Numbered from the stretch's first letter, positions 1-8,378 are shown. The stretch is DNA of 64,000 bases from Myxococcus stipitatus (GCF_021412625.1 NZ_JAKCFI010000004.1:496001-560000); one strand, 5' to 3'. The notes: generated by a model not told the origin, from the letters alone. Numbers and translations: made by a program.

Positions 1-60
1 CGTGTCGAGTGGACCCACGTGGGAGGCTCGTTCGCGCCCCTCGGCCTGGAGTTCCGCGCT

Positions 61-111
61 CGCGGCTGAAGGCCGCGTCCCCCAGGCCCGTGCCCCACGG
101 CGGCACGGGCC
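61..111 (-). terminator. Tandem hairpins downstream of the first gene
   Basis: Two inverted repeats follow the stop codon of the minus-strand gene ending at 128. Bases 85-94 (GGCCCGTGCC) pair perfectly with 102-111 around a 7-base loop, and 61-66 pair with 72-77 around a 5-base loop. No T-tract follows, so transcript-end protection or weak termination is an inference. Confidence 0.4.
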
Positions 112-127
112 CCCGAGTCCCCGTGGC

Positions 128-892
128 TCAATCCACGTAGGTCCGGAACTTCACCATGCGCACGAAGCGACGGTCGGTGCTCACCGCGGCGACGATGAGC
201 CCTCGCGAGCCACCGCATCGCTCGCAGCTCCAGCCGAGCACGTAGAGCCGGTTGCTGTTGCGGGAGATCTGCGTGATGAGCGACGCGGCGCCGTCCACCT
301 CGTCCGGCAGCGCGGTGCCGTGGCTCATGGGCGTGGACAGCCGCTGGATGAGCTCCCGGGGGGTGATGGGGATGAACAAGTAGTCGAGGTTGTCGGTGAG
401 GAACACCTCGGCCGCCTTCTGTCGCAGGGTGATTTGGTTGGCGACACCCAGGCCGTTGGGGATGTAGCCCTCGGCGACCTCGGAGACGGCCGCCAGCGGA
501 CCGGAGACGCCGTACTGCTCCTGCGGCGTGGGGGCCACGAACTCCAGCCCCAGGGGCGCGCTGGTGGTGGCCAGGTCGTTCAGCTCGTGGAAATCAATCA
601 GGTACTTCTGCGCGGACGCGGTGACGTCGACGTTGAAGGGCAGGTCGTGGATGCGGTCGCCCAGGAAGGCGCGCTCGGCCGCGTCCAACGCGAGGTCGTC
701 GTAGAAGAGGGCGTTGATGGCCTCCACCAGCTCCGCGCGGAGCACCTGGACGCCGCCCGGACTCGACGGAGCCCGCGCCGCGGCCACCCTCGACTGGAAC
801 ACGGGGATGCTCGTGCTGCTGTCGGCAAGGGCCACGGGCGCGGCCAGCAGCGCGAGCCCGCTCAGGAGCCACTTCAAGGGATGGCGTGACAT
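128..892 (-). CDS. Secreted protein of unknown function
   Basis: A 254-residue protein that starts at the ATG beginning MSRHPLKWLLSG, which has an AGAGGTG Shine-Dalgarno-like stretch just upstream. A longer in-frame start at 952 adds 20 residues ahead of the signal peptide and is less likely. Residues 1-23 are a typical Sec signal peptide ending near ALA-D, so the protein is exported. The C-terminal part has a CERCGG pair of cysteines, possibly a disulfide or a metal site. I do not recognise the family. It stands alone between hairpins and an MFS gene on the same strand, and nothing around it suggests a pathway. Confidence 0.75.
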   Translation of the reverse strand: MSRHPLKWLLSGLALLAAPVALADSSTSIPVFQSRVAAARAPSSPGGVQVLRAELVEAINALFYDDLALDAAERAFLGDRIHDLPFNVDVTASAQKYLIDFHELNDLATTSAPLGLEFVAPTPQEQYGVSGPLAAVSEVAEGYIPNGLGVANQITLRQKAAEVFLTDNLDYLFIPITPRELIQRLSTPMSHGTALPDEVDGAASLITQISRNSNRLYVLGWSCERCGGSRGLIVAAVSTDRRFVRMVKFRTYVD

Positions 893-1043
893 GCAAGGCA
901 CCTCTGGCGAGCCCGACGGCTCGCGTCCTCGGGGAGAACGACGCGCCGTCACTTAGCATGCGAGCCTGACGTGTCTTGCTCGACATCCTTGTAAAGATGA
1001 TTTGTCTGTTCCGCGCCTGGTGTTGGATTCCGTCGCGGATGTG

Positions 1044-2315
1044 TCAGCCGGTGGGCGCCAGTGGGGCGGGCGTGGGCGGTTGCTGGCGGGCGATGGGGAC
1101 GAGCAGCGCGAGGAAGGCGACGGACAGCACGGCGCCGAGCAGGAAGACGAAGGCGTAGCCCAGGCCGAGCCCGTGCACGGGGTCCGCGAGCCAACCCGCG
1201 AGCGGCGCGGCGGGGGCCTTGCCCCAGACCTCGAGGCTGGCCAGCAGCGTGTAGTGCGTGGCGCCGATGCGCCGGTCCACGCGCGACATCATGAACGCGA
1301 ACATCACCGTGGTGAGCGCGCCGCCGACCAGCTCCTCGCACAATGTGACGCCGATGACGCTCGCGTCCGTGACGCCATGGGTGGCCAGCCACCAGCGCCC
1401 CACCAGCGGGAACACGCGCAGCGCCGCGGTGAGCCCCAGCGCGCCGAGCACCGGCATGCGCGTGGCCAGCAGCCCGCCCGCGACAGAGCCGAGGATGGAG
1501 GCCACGTTCCCCCAGGTCCCCACCCACTGGCCTATCCGCCAGTCGGGGATGCCCGAATCGAGGAGGAAGGGCTTGTAGAGCACGTCCGCCATCGTCTCGC
1601 CCAGCTTGTACGTGGCGATGAACAAGAGCAGCCAGCCAATCCCCGGCACGCGGAGCACCGCCCCCAGGCGCTCCCGCATCATCGGCCACGTCAGGGCGGG
1701 CTCGTCCGGCGCGCTGTCAGCGACGTCGCGCGGACGTGACGAAGACGTCTCCCGGAAGCTCAACGTCACCCCGAGCGCCAGCAGGCACAACGCCGACATG
1801 GAGAGGAACAACCCCGGCCACCCGATGTATCGACTGGCCCAGACGAGCAGCCCGCCGCCCGTGAGCATCCCCAGCTTGTAACCCACGACCTGGATGGCGT
1901 TGCCCAGACCCAGCTCCTCCGGGCGCAGGTGGTCCACCGCGAAGCCATCCACCGCGATGTCCTGCGTGGCCGCGAAGAAGTTCATCACCAGGACGAGGAC
2001 CAACAGCGGCCGCAGCGCCCCATCCGTGACGAAGAGCGCCGCCACGGCGCACGTCAGCGTGAGGCCCGCCTGCATGGGGAGGACCCACGAGCGCCGCCGC
2101 CCCCAACGCGGAGAATGGAAGCGGTCCACCCAGGGCGCCCACAGCGCCTTCAATCCCCAGGGCAGCGCCAGCACGCCCACGAAGCCCAGCGCCGCGAGCG
2201 AGGCCCCCTGGGCGCGGAGGTAGACCGGGAGCGCCGTCGCCTGGAAGCCGAAGGGCAGGCCCTGCACGAAGTAGAGGACGCACAGCACCACCAGCCGGTA
2301 GGGCGGAAGTCTCAT
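1044..2315 (-). CDS. MFS permease, AmpG-like
   Basis: A 423-residue integral membrane protein with about 12 hydrophobic segments. The start chosen is MRLPPYRLVV, five codons inside the longest frame, because the first transmembrane segment follows at once. The opening VLYFVQGLPFGFQ, the D-R between helices 2 and 3 (WVDRFHSPRWGRRR) and the overall length match the AmpG/SLC33 branch of the major facilitator superfamily. Members move muropeptides (AmpG) or acetyl-CoA across the inner membrane. The substrate here is unproven, and no beta-lactamase or amidase gene lies beside it to support a cell-wall recycling role. It is followed by an aminotransferase gene on the same strand. Confidence 0.8.
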   Translation of the reverse strand: MRLPPYRLVVLCVLYFVQGLPFGFQATALPVYLRAQGASLAALGFVGVLALPWGLKALWAPWVDRFHSPRWGRRRSWVLPMQAGLTLTCAVAALFVTDGALRPLLVLVLVMNFFAATQDIAVDGFAVDHLRPEELGLGNAIQVVGYKLGMLTGGGLLVWASRYIGWPGLFLSMSALCLLALGVTLSFRETSSSRPRDVADSAPDEPALTWPMMRERLGAVLRVPGIGWLLLFIATYKLGETMADVLYKPFLLDSGIPDWRIGQWVGTWGNVASILGSVAGGLLATRMPVLGALGLTAALRVFPLVGRWWLATHGVTDASVIGVTLCEELVGGALTTVMFAFMMSRVDRRIGATHYTLLASLEVWGKAPAAPLAGWLADPVHGLGLGYAFVFLLGAVLSVAFLALLVPIARQQPPTPAPLAPTG

Positions 2316-2414
2316 GGCGCGTCTCAGCATAGAGCCTGTGGTCGGTGTTTCACCCGGGGCGTGTCGTCCACGCCCCCGGCAAGGGGGGCGCGAGCGGGGG
2401 CCGGACCGCTCGCG

Positions 2415-3680
2415 TCAGCCGCGCGAGTGCCGGAGAATCAGGGCCTCCAGCCGACCGAGCGCCTTCTCCAGGACCTCCATCGACGGGCCGAAGGACAGGC
2501 GCACGTAGTTGCGGAAGCGCGAGGGCCGGGCGCGGCGCTTGCCGGGGTTCACGTCGAAGAACTCGCCGGGCACGGCGATGATCTTCTCCTCCAGCGCGGC
2601 GCGGAAGAAGCCCATGCCGTCGTTGAGCGGCGCCGGCAGCCCGGACACGTTGCCCCAGACGTAGAACGTCCCGTCCGGCGCGCGGTCCGTGCGGATGCCC
2701 AGCCGCTCCAGCCGGGAGTGGAAGCGGTCGCGCTTCTCGCGGAACGTCGCGTGGATGGCCTGTGTCTCCGCCACCACGACGTCCTCCTGGAGCAGGGGGA
2801 TGGCGGCGCGCTGGAGCGGACGGCTGCCGCCGCCGTCGAGGAAGCTGCCCGCGCTGGCGACGGTGTCGATGACCTGCCGGGGGCCCACGGTCCACGTCAT
2901 GCGCCAGCCCGGGTAGCGCCAGTTCTTGGTGAAGCCGTCGAAGAGGACGATGGGGTCGCGGTTCACGTCCTCCACGTAGCGCGCGGCGCTCTCCACCGGC
3001 AGGTGGCCGGGGCGGCCCGTCCAGATGTAGTGCGAATAGAACTCGTCGATGAGCAGCGTGCACTCCTGCTCGCGGGCCACGCCCACCCAGCGCGCCAGCT
3101 CGTCGCCCTGCACCAGCTTGCCGGTGGGGTTGCAGGGGTTGGAGAAGAGCAGGGCGGACAGCCCGCGCCCCTGCACCTCGCGCCGCAGGTCCTCGTGCGT
3201 GAAGTTGTAGCCGCGCTCACCCTCCAGGAGGATGGGGATGGCGGTGAACGCCTTGAAGACGTCCAGCAGCTCCTCGTAGGCGGTGTAGTCCGGCAGGAAG
3301 TGGCCCAGGTTGACGGAGCCCAGGCTCGCCGCCGCGCGGGTGAGGGCGGCCCGTCCGCCACCGGAGAGACACACGTTCTCCGCGCTGTACTGGCTGGGCA
3401 TGCCCCGGCGATACAGCCGGTTGTAGAGCCCCGCGATGGCCTCGCGGATGTCCCACAGGCCGGCCACGGGGGCGTACTCCATGTCCGCCACGTCGATGGT
3501 GACGGTGTTCAGCCGCGCCGGAGCGCCGGGCAGCTCGCCCGTCTCCGGCTGGCCCTGCCCGAGGTTGCACCAGTCCGGGTCGCTCGAACGGTAGCCTCGG
3601 CGGGTGGCCTCGGTGGTGACGTAGATGACGCCCGTGCGTGGCACGGAGCGGAACGCTGGAATCGTGACGTCGTCGCTCAC
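2415..3680 (-). CDS. PLP-dependent aminotransferase, class I/II
   Basis: A 421-residue fold-type I enzyme. The cofactor residues are visible: NPCNPTG (Asn184), IDEFYSHY (Asp212 and Tyr215), the Schiff-base lysine Lys252 in FDGFTKNWRYPGWR, and the substrate arginine near RNYVRLSFG at the C-terminus. The family moves amino groups between amino acids and keto acids in the cytosol. The substrate cannot be read from sequence. The reading frame is full length. It lies about 100 bp upstream of the MFS gene and 44 bp downstream of a lipoprotein gene, and a hairpin with a T-tract falls in that 44-bp gap, so it probably has its own promoter. Confidence 0.88.
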   Translation of the reverse strand: MSDDVTIPAFRSVPRTGVIYVTTEATRRGYRSSDPDWCNLGQGQPETGELPGAPARLNTVTIDVADMEYAPVAGLWDIREAIAGLYNRLYRRGMPSQYSAENVCLSGGGRAALTRAAASLGSVNLGHFLPDYTAYEELLDVFKAFTAIPILLEGERGYNFTHEDLRREVQGRGLSALLFSNPCNPTGKLVQGDELARWVGVAREQECTLLIDEFYSHYIWTGRPGHLPVESAARYVEDVNRDPIVLFDGFTKNWRYPGWRMTWTVGPRQVIDTVASAGSFLDGGGSRPLQRAAIPLLQEDVVVAETQAIHATFREKRDRFHSRLERLGIRTDRAPDGTFYVWGNVSGLPAPLNDGMGFFRAALEEKIIAVPGEFFDVNPGKRRARPSRFRNYVRLSFGPSMEVLEKALGRLEALILRHSRG

Positions 3681-3698
3681 GCCGCCGCACCCTAGCGG

Positions 3699-3724
3699 AA
3701 AAACCGGCCGGCGCGGGCCCGCCG
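3699..3724 (-). terminator. Possible intrinsic terminator after the lipoprotein gene
   Basis: Read on the minus strand just after the stop at 3725, CGGCG and CGCCG (3720-3724 with 3709-3713) form a 5-bp stem around a 6-base loop. A short GC stretch follows, then five T (3703-3699). The stem is short but the T-run is rare in this GC-rich DNA. Confidence 0.45.
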
Positions 3725-4534
3725 CTACCGGAGGATGGGCACCGTCACCGGCTCGTAGGCGTCCACGGTCACCTCCACCTTGCCCAGCCGCCAGAGGGTG
3801 GGCTGGAAGCCCGCCTCCACGCGGTGTCCGTCCGCCGTCTCCAGCACGGCGGTGCCCTGCTTGGGCAGGAACTCGCCCGGCTCGTAGTGCAGCGCGGTGA
3901 AGGTGAGCGAGGAGCCGCCCTCGGGCCCCGTCAGTGCGCCTGTGCCGTCCAGTATCAGCGTCGAGCCGCCCAACAGCGGCACTCCCGAGCGGCTGGCGAG
4001 TCGGGCGTCCACGCGCACCGTGTATCCCGCATGGCCTGGGAGGTCGCCCTCCAGCTTCGTCCAGACGCGCGTCTCGTCGCCACAGGTGCCGTAACCCACC
4101 GTCGCCGGCAGCGCCTGGCCATCCACCGTCAGGCCCCGCAGGTCCGCCTCCACCTCCATCAGGTCCTCGCCGCCCCTGTACGCGAAGACGGCCCGCCCGG
4201 CGAAGCGCAGCCCGTGCAGCTCGCAGCCGGGCCCCTGGAACGTGAGCACCACCGCGTCCGTCACCGCGTCGACGGGCTCGACGGAGGTCGTCACGCAGGC
4301 GTGCTCCACTCGCACGCCGCTCGCGGCGGTGGAGAGGAAGGCACGGCGCGGCTCGCCGCAGGTGTACACGGGCAGCAGCCCCAGCGCCTCCAGCGCGCCG
4401 CGCGTCAGGTGGGTGACCGCGGTCGCGCGCTCGACGTGGGCCTTCGCGGCGTCCACCAATTCGGTCGGAGGGGGCCCGTCACCTCCGCAGGCGGAGGCGA
4501 GGACCAGCAGGGACAGACAGAGGATGGCGCGCAC
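3725..4534 (-). CDS. Lipoprotein of unknown function
   Basis: A 269-residue protein. The GTG start at 4534 is chosen over an upstream ATG because AGGAGAACCTCC precedes it closely and a signal peptide then begins at once. The lipobox is LASAC-GG, so the mature protein should be lipid-anchored at the cell envelope. The rest has a beta-rich look and several cysteines (YTCGEP, EHACVT, PGCELHG, GTCGDE) that could form disulfides in the periplasm. I do not recognise a domain. It may be single-gene, bounded downstream by a likely terminator and upstream by 398 bp of non-coding DNA. Confidence 0.75.
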   Translation of the reverse strand: MRAILCLSLLVLASACGGDGPPPTELVDAAKAHVERATAVTHLTRGALEALGLLPVYTCGEPRRAFLSTAASGVRVEHACVTTSVEPVDAVTDAVVLTFQGPGCELHGLRFAGRAVFAYRGGEDLMEVEADLRGLTVDGQALPATVGYGTCGDETRVWTKLEGDLPGHAGYTVRVDARLASRSGVPLLGGSTLILDGTGALTGPEGGSSLTFTALHYEPGEFLPKQGTAVLETADGHRVEAGFQPTLWRLGKVEVTVDAYEPVTVPILR

Positions 4535-4932
4535 GGAGGTTCTCCTGGAGGCCGCTCGCCGCGCCTTCGCGGTCGAGCACGTCCCCTGGAAAAGCAACCC
4601 CCATGCCCCGCCCAACCCCGCGAGATGACGGGGAGGGGGCATGGGGGGAGGGCCCGGGGCGTGAAGTTCCGTGCACACCCCGGGCGCCGCTGCCCGAGTG
4701 TCCCGGAGACCTCATTCAACATCGGGCCATTCGACTCGCGCGCTGTCTCGCCGCGGGGCCTTCGGCCAGGGCATCCTCTCGACCCGCTCACGACGGAAGC
4801 GTGACTGGGGTCGCGGGAGCGTGGCGCCACTTCGGATGCGACATCTGTCTCCAGAATTCGTATCAACGGAGGAGTGCGCCAGCCCGAGCCGCTCCCTGGC
4901 GGAGCCTCCTCCCATCACGAGGTCTGACACCC
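4535..4932. promoter_or_regulatory. Divergent intergenic region with a hairpin
   Basis: About 400 bp between a leftward lipoprotein gene and a rightward unknown gene, so it must hold promoters for both. The clearest structure is an inverted repeat: GCCCGGGG at 4652-4659 pairs with CCCCGGGC at 4678-4685 around an 18-base loop. I could not pick out convincing -35/-10 elements. Longer frames running through this region look like chance open frames of GC-rich DNA. Confidence 0.35.
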
Positions 4933-5760
4933 ATGACTCTGCGCGTGTGCCACATCGTCATCATCCGGGAGGGGAAGGCGGAAATCTTTCGCTACGGCCA
5001 TGATGGAAAGCAGGTGCTCCCGCTCATCATCGGTGGGCCCGAATACGTCAACGCATCGCGGATCCTCAACACGCTGGGGTGGAGGAAGGTGGAGGCCCTC
5101 GAGGACGCGAGGTCCACCGCATGTGTCGACTTCGACAGGAAGCTGCTCCTTCTCGGCGGGGACTTCGGCGTCGTCCGATGCGAAAGGAAGGACCTGCTCT
5201 ACGAGACCGACCTCGAGAACGCATTCGCCCCATACTGGTCGGGGTGGCGTTATGTGTTCAGGCTCGGCTTCGCCGTGGACTATCTCCTCGAGCATGCGCG
5301 CTCGCACGGACTGGTGCTCCCGACGAACAGGCCGCCAGAGGCCGAGCAGCGATTCGCTGAGAGCACGGAGGACAACGACCCCATGGAGCACCTCTTGTGG
5401 GAGCGCGATTGGCGAGCCCGCGGCGCCGTCTCACCTCCACCAGCGCGTCTCTCGGAGGAGCACCGCGAAGCGCTCCTCACCCGCCTCGAGTCCCTGGATA
5501 TCTCGCTCGCGGCCATCCGCGACCACTACATCTTCGTGGGCGATGTCGTGGCCGCGACCGCCAGTGAGATGGATGTGCTCGGGGTAGATTTGGAGAGTCG
5601 ACTGTACTTGCTTCGTCGCTTCGAGGATGCGCTCGGACTCGACCTTTCGGGGCCGATTCCGGCCTTCCTGATCAGGGGCCTCCAGGAGGCCCGAGGGTGG
5701 TCGCTGCCGGTCGCGCTTCCGGCGGAGTGGCCGGAGTGGCGGCGTCAGGCTCTGGGCTGA
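4933..5760 (+). CDS. Protein of unknown function (pair member 1)
   Basis: A 275-residue soluble protein without signal peptide or membrane segment. The ATG at 4933 (MTLRVCHIVI) is chosen because the 110 residues encoded upstream in the same frame are low-complexity Arg/Pro/Gly text typical of non-coding GC-rich DNA. I recognise no domain. The N-terminal 100 residues look like an alpha/beta fold and residues 160-275 are mainly charged helices. It is followed 58 bp later by another unknown gene on the same strand, probably one operon. Both genes use more A/T-ending codons than their neighbours, which hints at recent transfer or fast evolution, as in toxin/immunity or accessory pairs. That is inference only. 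Confidence 0.7.
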   Translation: MTLRVCHIVIIREGKAEIFRYGHDGKQVLPLIIGGPEYVNASRILNTLGWRKVEALEDARSTACVDFDRKLLLLGGDFGVVRCERKDLLYETDLENAFAPYWSGWRYVFRLGFAVDYLLEHARSHGLVLPTNRPPEAEQRFAESTEDNDPMEHLLWERDWRARGAVSPPPARLSEEHREALLTRLESLDISLAAIRDHYIFVGDVVAATASEMDVLGVDLESRLYLLRRFEDALGLDLSGPIPAFLIRGLQEARGWSLPVALPAEWPEWRRQALG

Positions 5761-5818
5761 GCTCCCTCCAGCGCGAGCAATCCTCAACGCATCTCGAAGC
5801 CTCCCAAGGAGACGCAAC

Positions 5819-6451
5819 GTGGGCTCTGTCTATGGCGGCGCCATCATCGATTTCGACTTCCACCCCATCGTCGACGAGGTCCTCGAGCCGGAGGTCCGAC
5901 AACCCATCGACGGCACCGAGACGCCGGAGGCGCGAGCGCTCAAGGCGCTGAAGGACGCGGGCATGGTCGCGTTGAGGGCGCTCCGCATCTCTCCGCGCGT
6001 CGCGCTCGACGCGCCCATCTCCTATGACGATGCGACCCTCAGCTCGTTCTCGTTCACGGAGTATGCCGTTGGGGTGGTCAACGGGAAGACGCTCGTCCTC
6101 AACTGGATGCTCGGGGCCGATCAGCAGTCCACGTTCAAGGGCTTCGAGGCGTGCTCGCGAGAGCATGGCCCCGTGCTCGTGTTCTATTACGACGACCGGA
6201 CCAGCACCTATGCCTACTCCCTCTTCCGAGACGGCAAGCGCGTCCGACTCCGCGTGGGAGGGCCTAGCGTCCCCACCAGCGAGGAAGAAGACGAAGGTGA
6301 GCTCCTCCCTGGAGAGCCGATGGTGGTCGGAGAAGAGGATGAGGTCGACATCGCCACCATCGAGGACAGGGTGGTCGAGGCGTTCCTGGGTCAGCCGCTC
6401 AATCAGTGTGACGGGCTGCTCCTGGCGCACTTCGAAGACGCGGAGGCGTGA
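5819..6451 (+). CDS. Protein of unknown function (pair member 2)
   Basis: A 210-residue soluble protein starting at a GTG with AAGGAGA seven bases upstream. The central part (VLVFYYDDRTSTYAYSLFRDGKRVR) looks like beta-strands of a compact domain, and it is followed by a very acidic stretch, EEEDEGELL, and a second acidic patch. No signal peptide, membrane segment or known catalytic motif is visible. The size, acidity and position directly behind another unknown gene would suit an immunity-like or accessory protein, but no toxin is recognised next to it. Convergent with dps, 38 bp away. Confidence 0.65.
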   Translation: MGSVYGGAIIDFDFHPIVDEVLEPEVRQPIDGTETPEARALKALKDAGMVALRALRISPRVALDAPISYDDATLSSFSFTEYAVGVVNGKTLVLNWMLGADQQSTFKGFEACSREHGPVLVFYYDDRTSTYAYSLFRDGKRVRLRVGGPSVPTSEEEDEGELLPGEPMVVGEEDEVDIATIEDRVVEAFLGQPLNQCDGLLLAHFEDAEA

Positions 6452-6489
6452 GCGCCTCCGCCGTCGCCTGTCGACTCATCGATGCGGCT

Positions 6490-6966
6490 TCATCCCTCCA
6501 GCGAGGCGCGCAGGAACCAGGCGTGCTTCTCGAACTCCACGATGATGCCGGTGGCCAGGTCCTCGGAGTCCGCGTCGTCCACCTCGACGAAGAGCTTGCG
6601 GCTGTCGCGCAGGCCCTCGAGGTAGACCTCGATGCGCTCGGCCAGCAGCTTCACGTGCTCCAGGTCCCGCGTCGTCTCCTGCGGGTATTCCGGCAGGCGG
6701 CTCGCCTTGCCCACGTGGCGGCTGGTGCCGTAGGCCTTCCCGCCCAGCGTCACCGCGCGCTCGGCGATGGAGTCGTTGTGGTTGGCCAGGCTCACCGCGA
6801 AGGTCTCGAACAGCGGGTGGAGCGCGGCGAACTGCGGGCCCTTGATGTTCCAGTGGGCGACCTTGATCTGCGAGTGCAGGTCCAGGCCGTCCGCCAGGCG
6901 CGCGTTGAGGGAGTCGACGATGGCGGAGCGGGTCTTCTCGGGGAGGGGGCTGGGGCTGCGGTACAT
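6490..6966 (-). CDS. dps: Dps-family DNA-protecting ferritin-like protein
   Basis: A 158-residue protein of the normal Dps length. The start MYRSPSPLPEK is preceded by AAAGGAAG. The inter-subunit ferroxidase site is complete: His38 in AHWNIKGPQF, His50 (ALHPLF), and Asp65 and Glu69 in HNDSIAERAVTLGG. Dps forms 12-subunit shells that oxidise Fe(II) with hydrogen peroxide, store iron and in many species coat DNA. The short N-terminus has few basic residues, so DNA binding is uncertain. It sits directly downstream of the ahpC-ahpD terminator, so it is probably a separate transcript in an oxidative-stress neighbourhood. Confidence 0.93.
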   Translation of the reverse strand: MYRSPSPLPEKTRSAIVDSLNARLADGLDLHSQIKVAHWNIKGPQFAALHPLFETFAVSLANHNDSIAERAVTLGGKAYGTSRHVGKASRLPEYPQETTRDLEHVKLLAERIEVYLEGLRDSRKLFVEVDDADSEDLATGIIVEFEKHAWFLRASLEG

Positions 6967-7020
6967 GACGGTCTTCCTTTCGTTCTGGGTCTTCACGCCA
7001 CTTCGGATGCGCGGCGCGGG

Positions 7021-7060
7021 AAAAAGGAGCGCCCCCCGGCGTTTCCGCCGGGGGGCGCTC
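7021..7060 (-). terminator. Strong intrinsic terminator of ahpC-ahpD
   Basis: A perfect 15-bp inverted repeat (7046-7060 with 7027-7041) surrounds a 4-base loop. On the minus strand it is followed by CC and five T, fed by the AAAAA at 7021-7025. It lies 29 bp after the ahpD stop codon and upstream of dps. This is the clearest Rho-independent terminator in the window and separates ahpC-ahpD from dps. Confidence 0.9.
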
Positions 7061-7088
7061 GAACGACTCGTGCGTGACTCGCGGAGTG

Positions 7089-7613
7089 CTAGGACTCCAG
7101 GCCCACCGCCGCGGCGTGGATGACCGCCGCGATGCGGACCGCGTCGTGCACCTGGTCCTCCGACAGGCCGCCCTCGAGGACGACCTTCTCGTGGGACTGC
7201 ATGCACATCTCGCAGCCGTTGATGGCGCTCACCGCGAGGCAGACCAGCTCGAAGTCCACCTTGGTGGTCAGCACCTGCGCGAGTCTGTTCATCCGCAGTC
7301 CGGCGCGCTTGGTCGAGTAGGACTCCTTCCCGATCATGTGCCGGAAGCGGTAGTAGACGTTGTTCATCGCCATCAGCGAGGCCGCGGCGCGCGCGTCCTC
7401 GATGACGGGCTCGGGGTTCGCGAGGGCCTTCTTCGCCTCGTTGAGCATCGCCTCCTTCAGCCGCTCGTTACGAACGGCATAGGCCGATGCCACGGCCACG
7501 CCCCAACGCTGCTCCGGGGTGAGGCTGCCACCTTCCAGGACGGCCTGGAGGTTGAGGCGGGTGTCCTTGTGGGCGTCCGCGAGTTCGGAGCGGACGACTT
7601 CGAGCGAAGCCAT
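7089..7613 (-). CDS. ahpD: Alkylhydroperoxidase AhpD-family protein
   Basis: A 174-residue all-helical protein of the AhpD/carboxymuconolactone decarboxylase family. The catalytic motif is present as E-x11-C-x2-C-x3-H: Glu in VDFEL, the pair C-E-M-C, and His in MQSHEK. In M. tuberculosis AhpD reduces AhpC through these cysteines, linking it to lipoamide. The middle residue of the CxxC pair is Met where the M. tuberculosis enzyme has His, a common variation. Its ATG lies 6 bp after the ahpC stop codon, so the two are co-transcribed and should work as one cytosolic peroxidase system. Confidence 0.92.
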   Translation of the reverse strand: MASLEVVRSELADAHKDTRLNLQAVLEGGSLTPEQRWGVAVASAYAVRNERLKEAMLNEAKKALANPEPVIEDARAAASLMAMNNVYYRFRHMIGKESYSTKRAGLRMNRLAQVLTTKVDFELVCLAVSAINGCEMCMQSHEKVVLEGGLSEDQVHDAVRIAAVIHAAAVGLES

Positions 7614-7619
7614 GACGCG

Positions 7620-8174
7620 TTACCCCGCCTTCGCCAGCTTCTGGGTGAGGGTCTCCTCGCCCTTGTTCCAGTTGCACGGGCACAGCTCGTCCGTCTGGAG
7701 CGCGTCCAGCGTGCGCACCGTCTCCGCGACGTTGCGGCCCACGGACAGGTCGTTCACCGTCACGTGGCGGATGATGCCCTCGGGGTCCGCGATGAACGTC
7801 GCGCGCAGCGCCACGCCCTCCTCCTTGTGGAGGATGCCCAGCGCGTTGCACAGCTCGTGCTTCAGGTCCGCCAGCATCGGGAAGGGCAGGTTCTTCAGGT
7901 CCGGGTGGTGCGTGCGCCACGCGTGGTGCACGAACTCGCTGTCGGTGGACAGGCCCAGCACCTGCGCGTCACGGTCGGCAAAGTCCTTGTTCTTCTTGCC
8001 GAACTCCGCGATCTCCGTCGGGCAGATGAAGGTGAAGTCCTTCGGCCAGGCGAACAGCACCAGCCACTTGCCCTTGAAGGTCTCGTTCGTGATCTCCTGG
8101 AACTCCTTGCCCTTCTCCAGGCTCACGGTGGCCTTGACCTTGAAGTTCGGGATCTTGTCGCCAACGGTCAGCAT
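7620..8174 (-). CDS. ahpC: 2-Cys peroxiredoxin AhpC
   Basis: A 184-residue peroxiredoxin that reduces hydrogen peroxide, organic peroxides and peroxynitrite in the cytosol. The peroxidatic cysteine is Cys51 in FTFICPTE and the resolving cysteine lies near the C-terminus in DELCPCNW. The start MLTVGDKIPNF has AAGGAG eight bases upstream. A longer frame reaching 8363 is rejected because it runs through the promoter. It leads an operon with ahpD. The leader holds a near-consensus sigma-54 promoter and, further up, a motif shared with the sigma-54 activator gene at 17.9 kb, so it is probably activated by that regulator. Confidence 0.93.
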   Translation of the reverse strand: MLTVGDKIPNFKVKATVSLEKGKEFQEITNETFKGKWLVLFAWPKDFTFICPTEIAEFGKKNKDFADRDAQVLGLSTDSEFVHHAWRTHHPDLKNLPFPMLADLKHELCNALGILHKEEGVALRATFIADPEGIIRHVTVNDLSVGRNVAETVRTLDALQTDELCPCNWNKGEETLTQKLAKAG

Positions 8175-8249
8175 GTCGTTACAGCTCCTTGGGGATGGGG
8201 GGATGGCTGCGCGCCACCCCTCGGGAAGGTTTCTTCTGCCAGTTGCTAG

Positions 8250-8265
8250 AGCAGGCCTCGTGCCA
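8250..8265 (-). promoter_or_regulatory. Sigma-54 (-24/-12) promoter of ahpC-ahpD
   Basis: On the minus strand the 16 bases read TGGCACGAGGCCTGCT against the consensus TGGCACG-N4-TTGCW. All seven bases of the -24 block match, and the -12 block differs only at its first T. The GG and GC dinucleotides are spaced exactly as RpoN requires. Transcription should start near 8239, giving a leader of about 65 bases before the ahpC ATG. An activator with bound ATPase is required for such promoters. Confidence 0.75.
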
Positions 8266-8339
8266 GGACTTCGGTTGAAGTGATTCCGAGGGGTTGAAGC
8301 TTCCCCTCGACCTGACGGTGCCGCCGGGACGGTGAATAA

Positions 8340-8378
8340 CGAAATCTCGGTGCCGGCCGCCACTGCAATTTCGGTGGA
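8340..8378 (-). promoter_or_regulatory. Shared motif upstream of ahpC (putative enhancer)
   Basis: The plus strand reads CGAAATCTCGGTG (8340-8352), eight bases, then CACTGCAATTTCGGTGGA (8361-8378). The same 13-base and 18-base blocks, with a 7-base spacer, occur at 17823-17860 before the sigma-54 activator gene. The two parts contain the direct repeat GNAATYTCGGTG at 8341 and 8365. The motif is centred about 120 bp upstream of the predicted ahpC start site, the right place for an activator binding site. Binding is inference. Confidence 0.7.

Noticed and set aside
1929..3695. Plus-strand frame opposite the MFS and aminotransferase genes
   Set aside because: Both opposite-strand genes have conserved catalytic motifs, and this frame has none.
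8340..8378. OxyR-type site for ahpC
   Set aside because: I see no ATAG-type tetranucleotide spacing. The repeated two-block motif and the sigma-54 promoter explain the region better.
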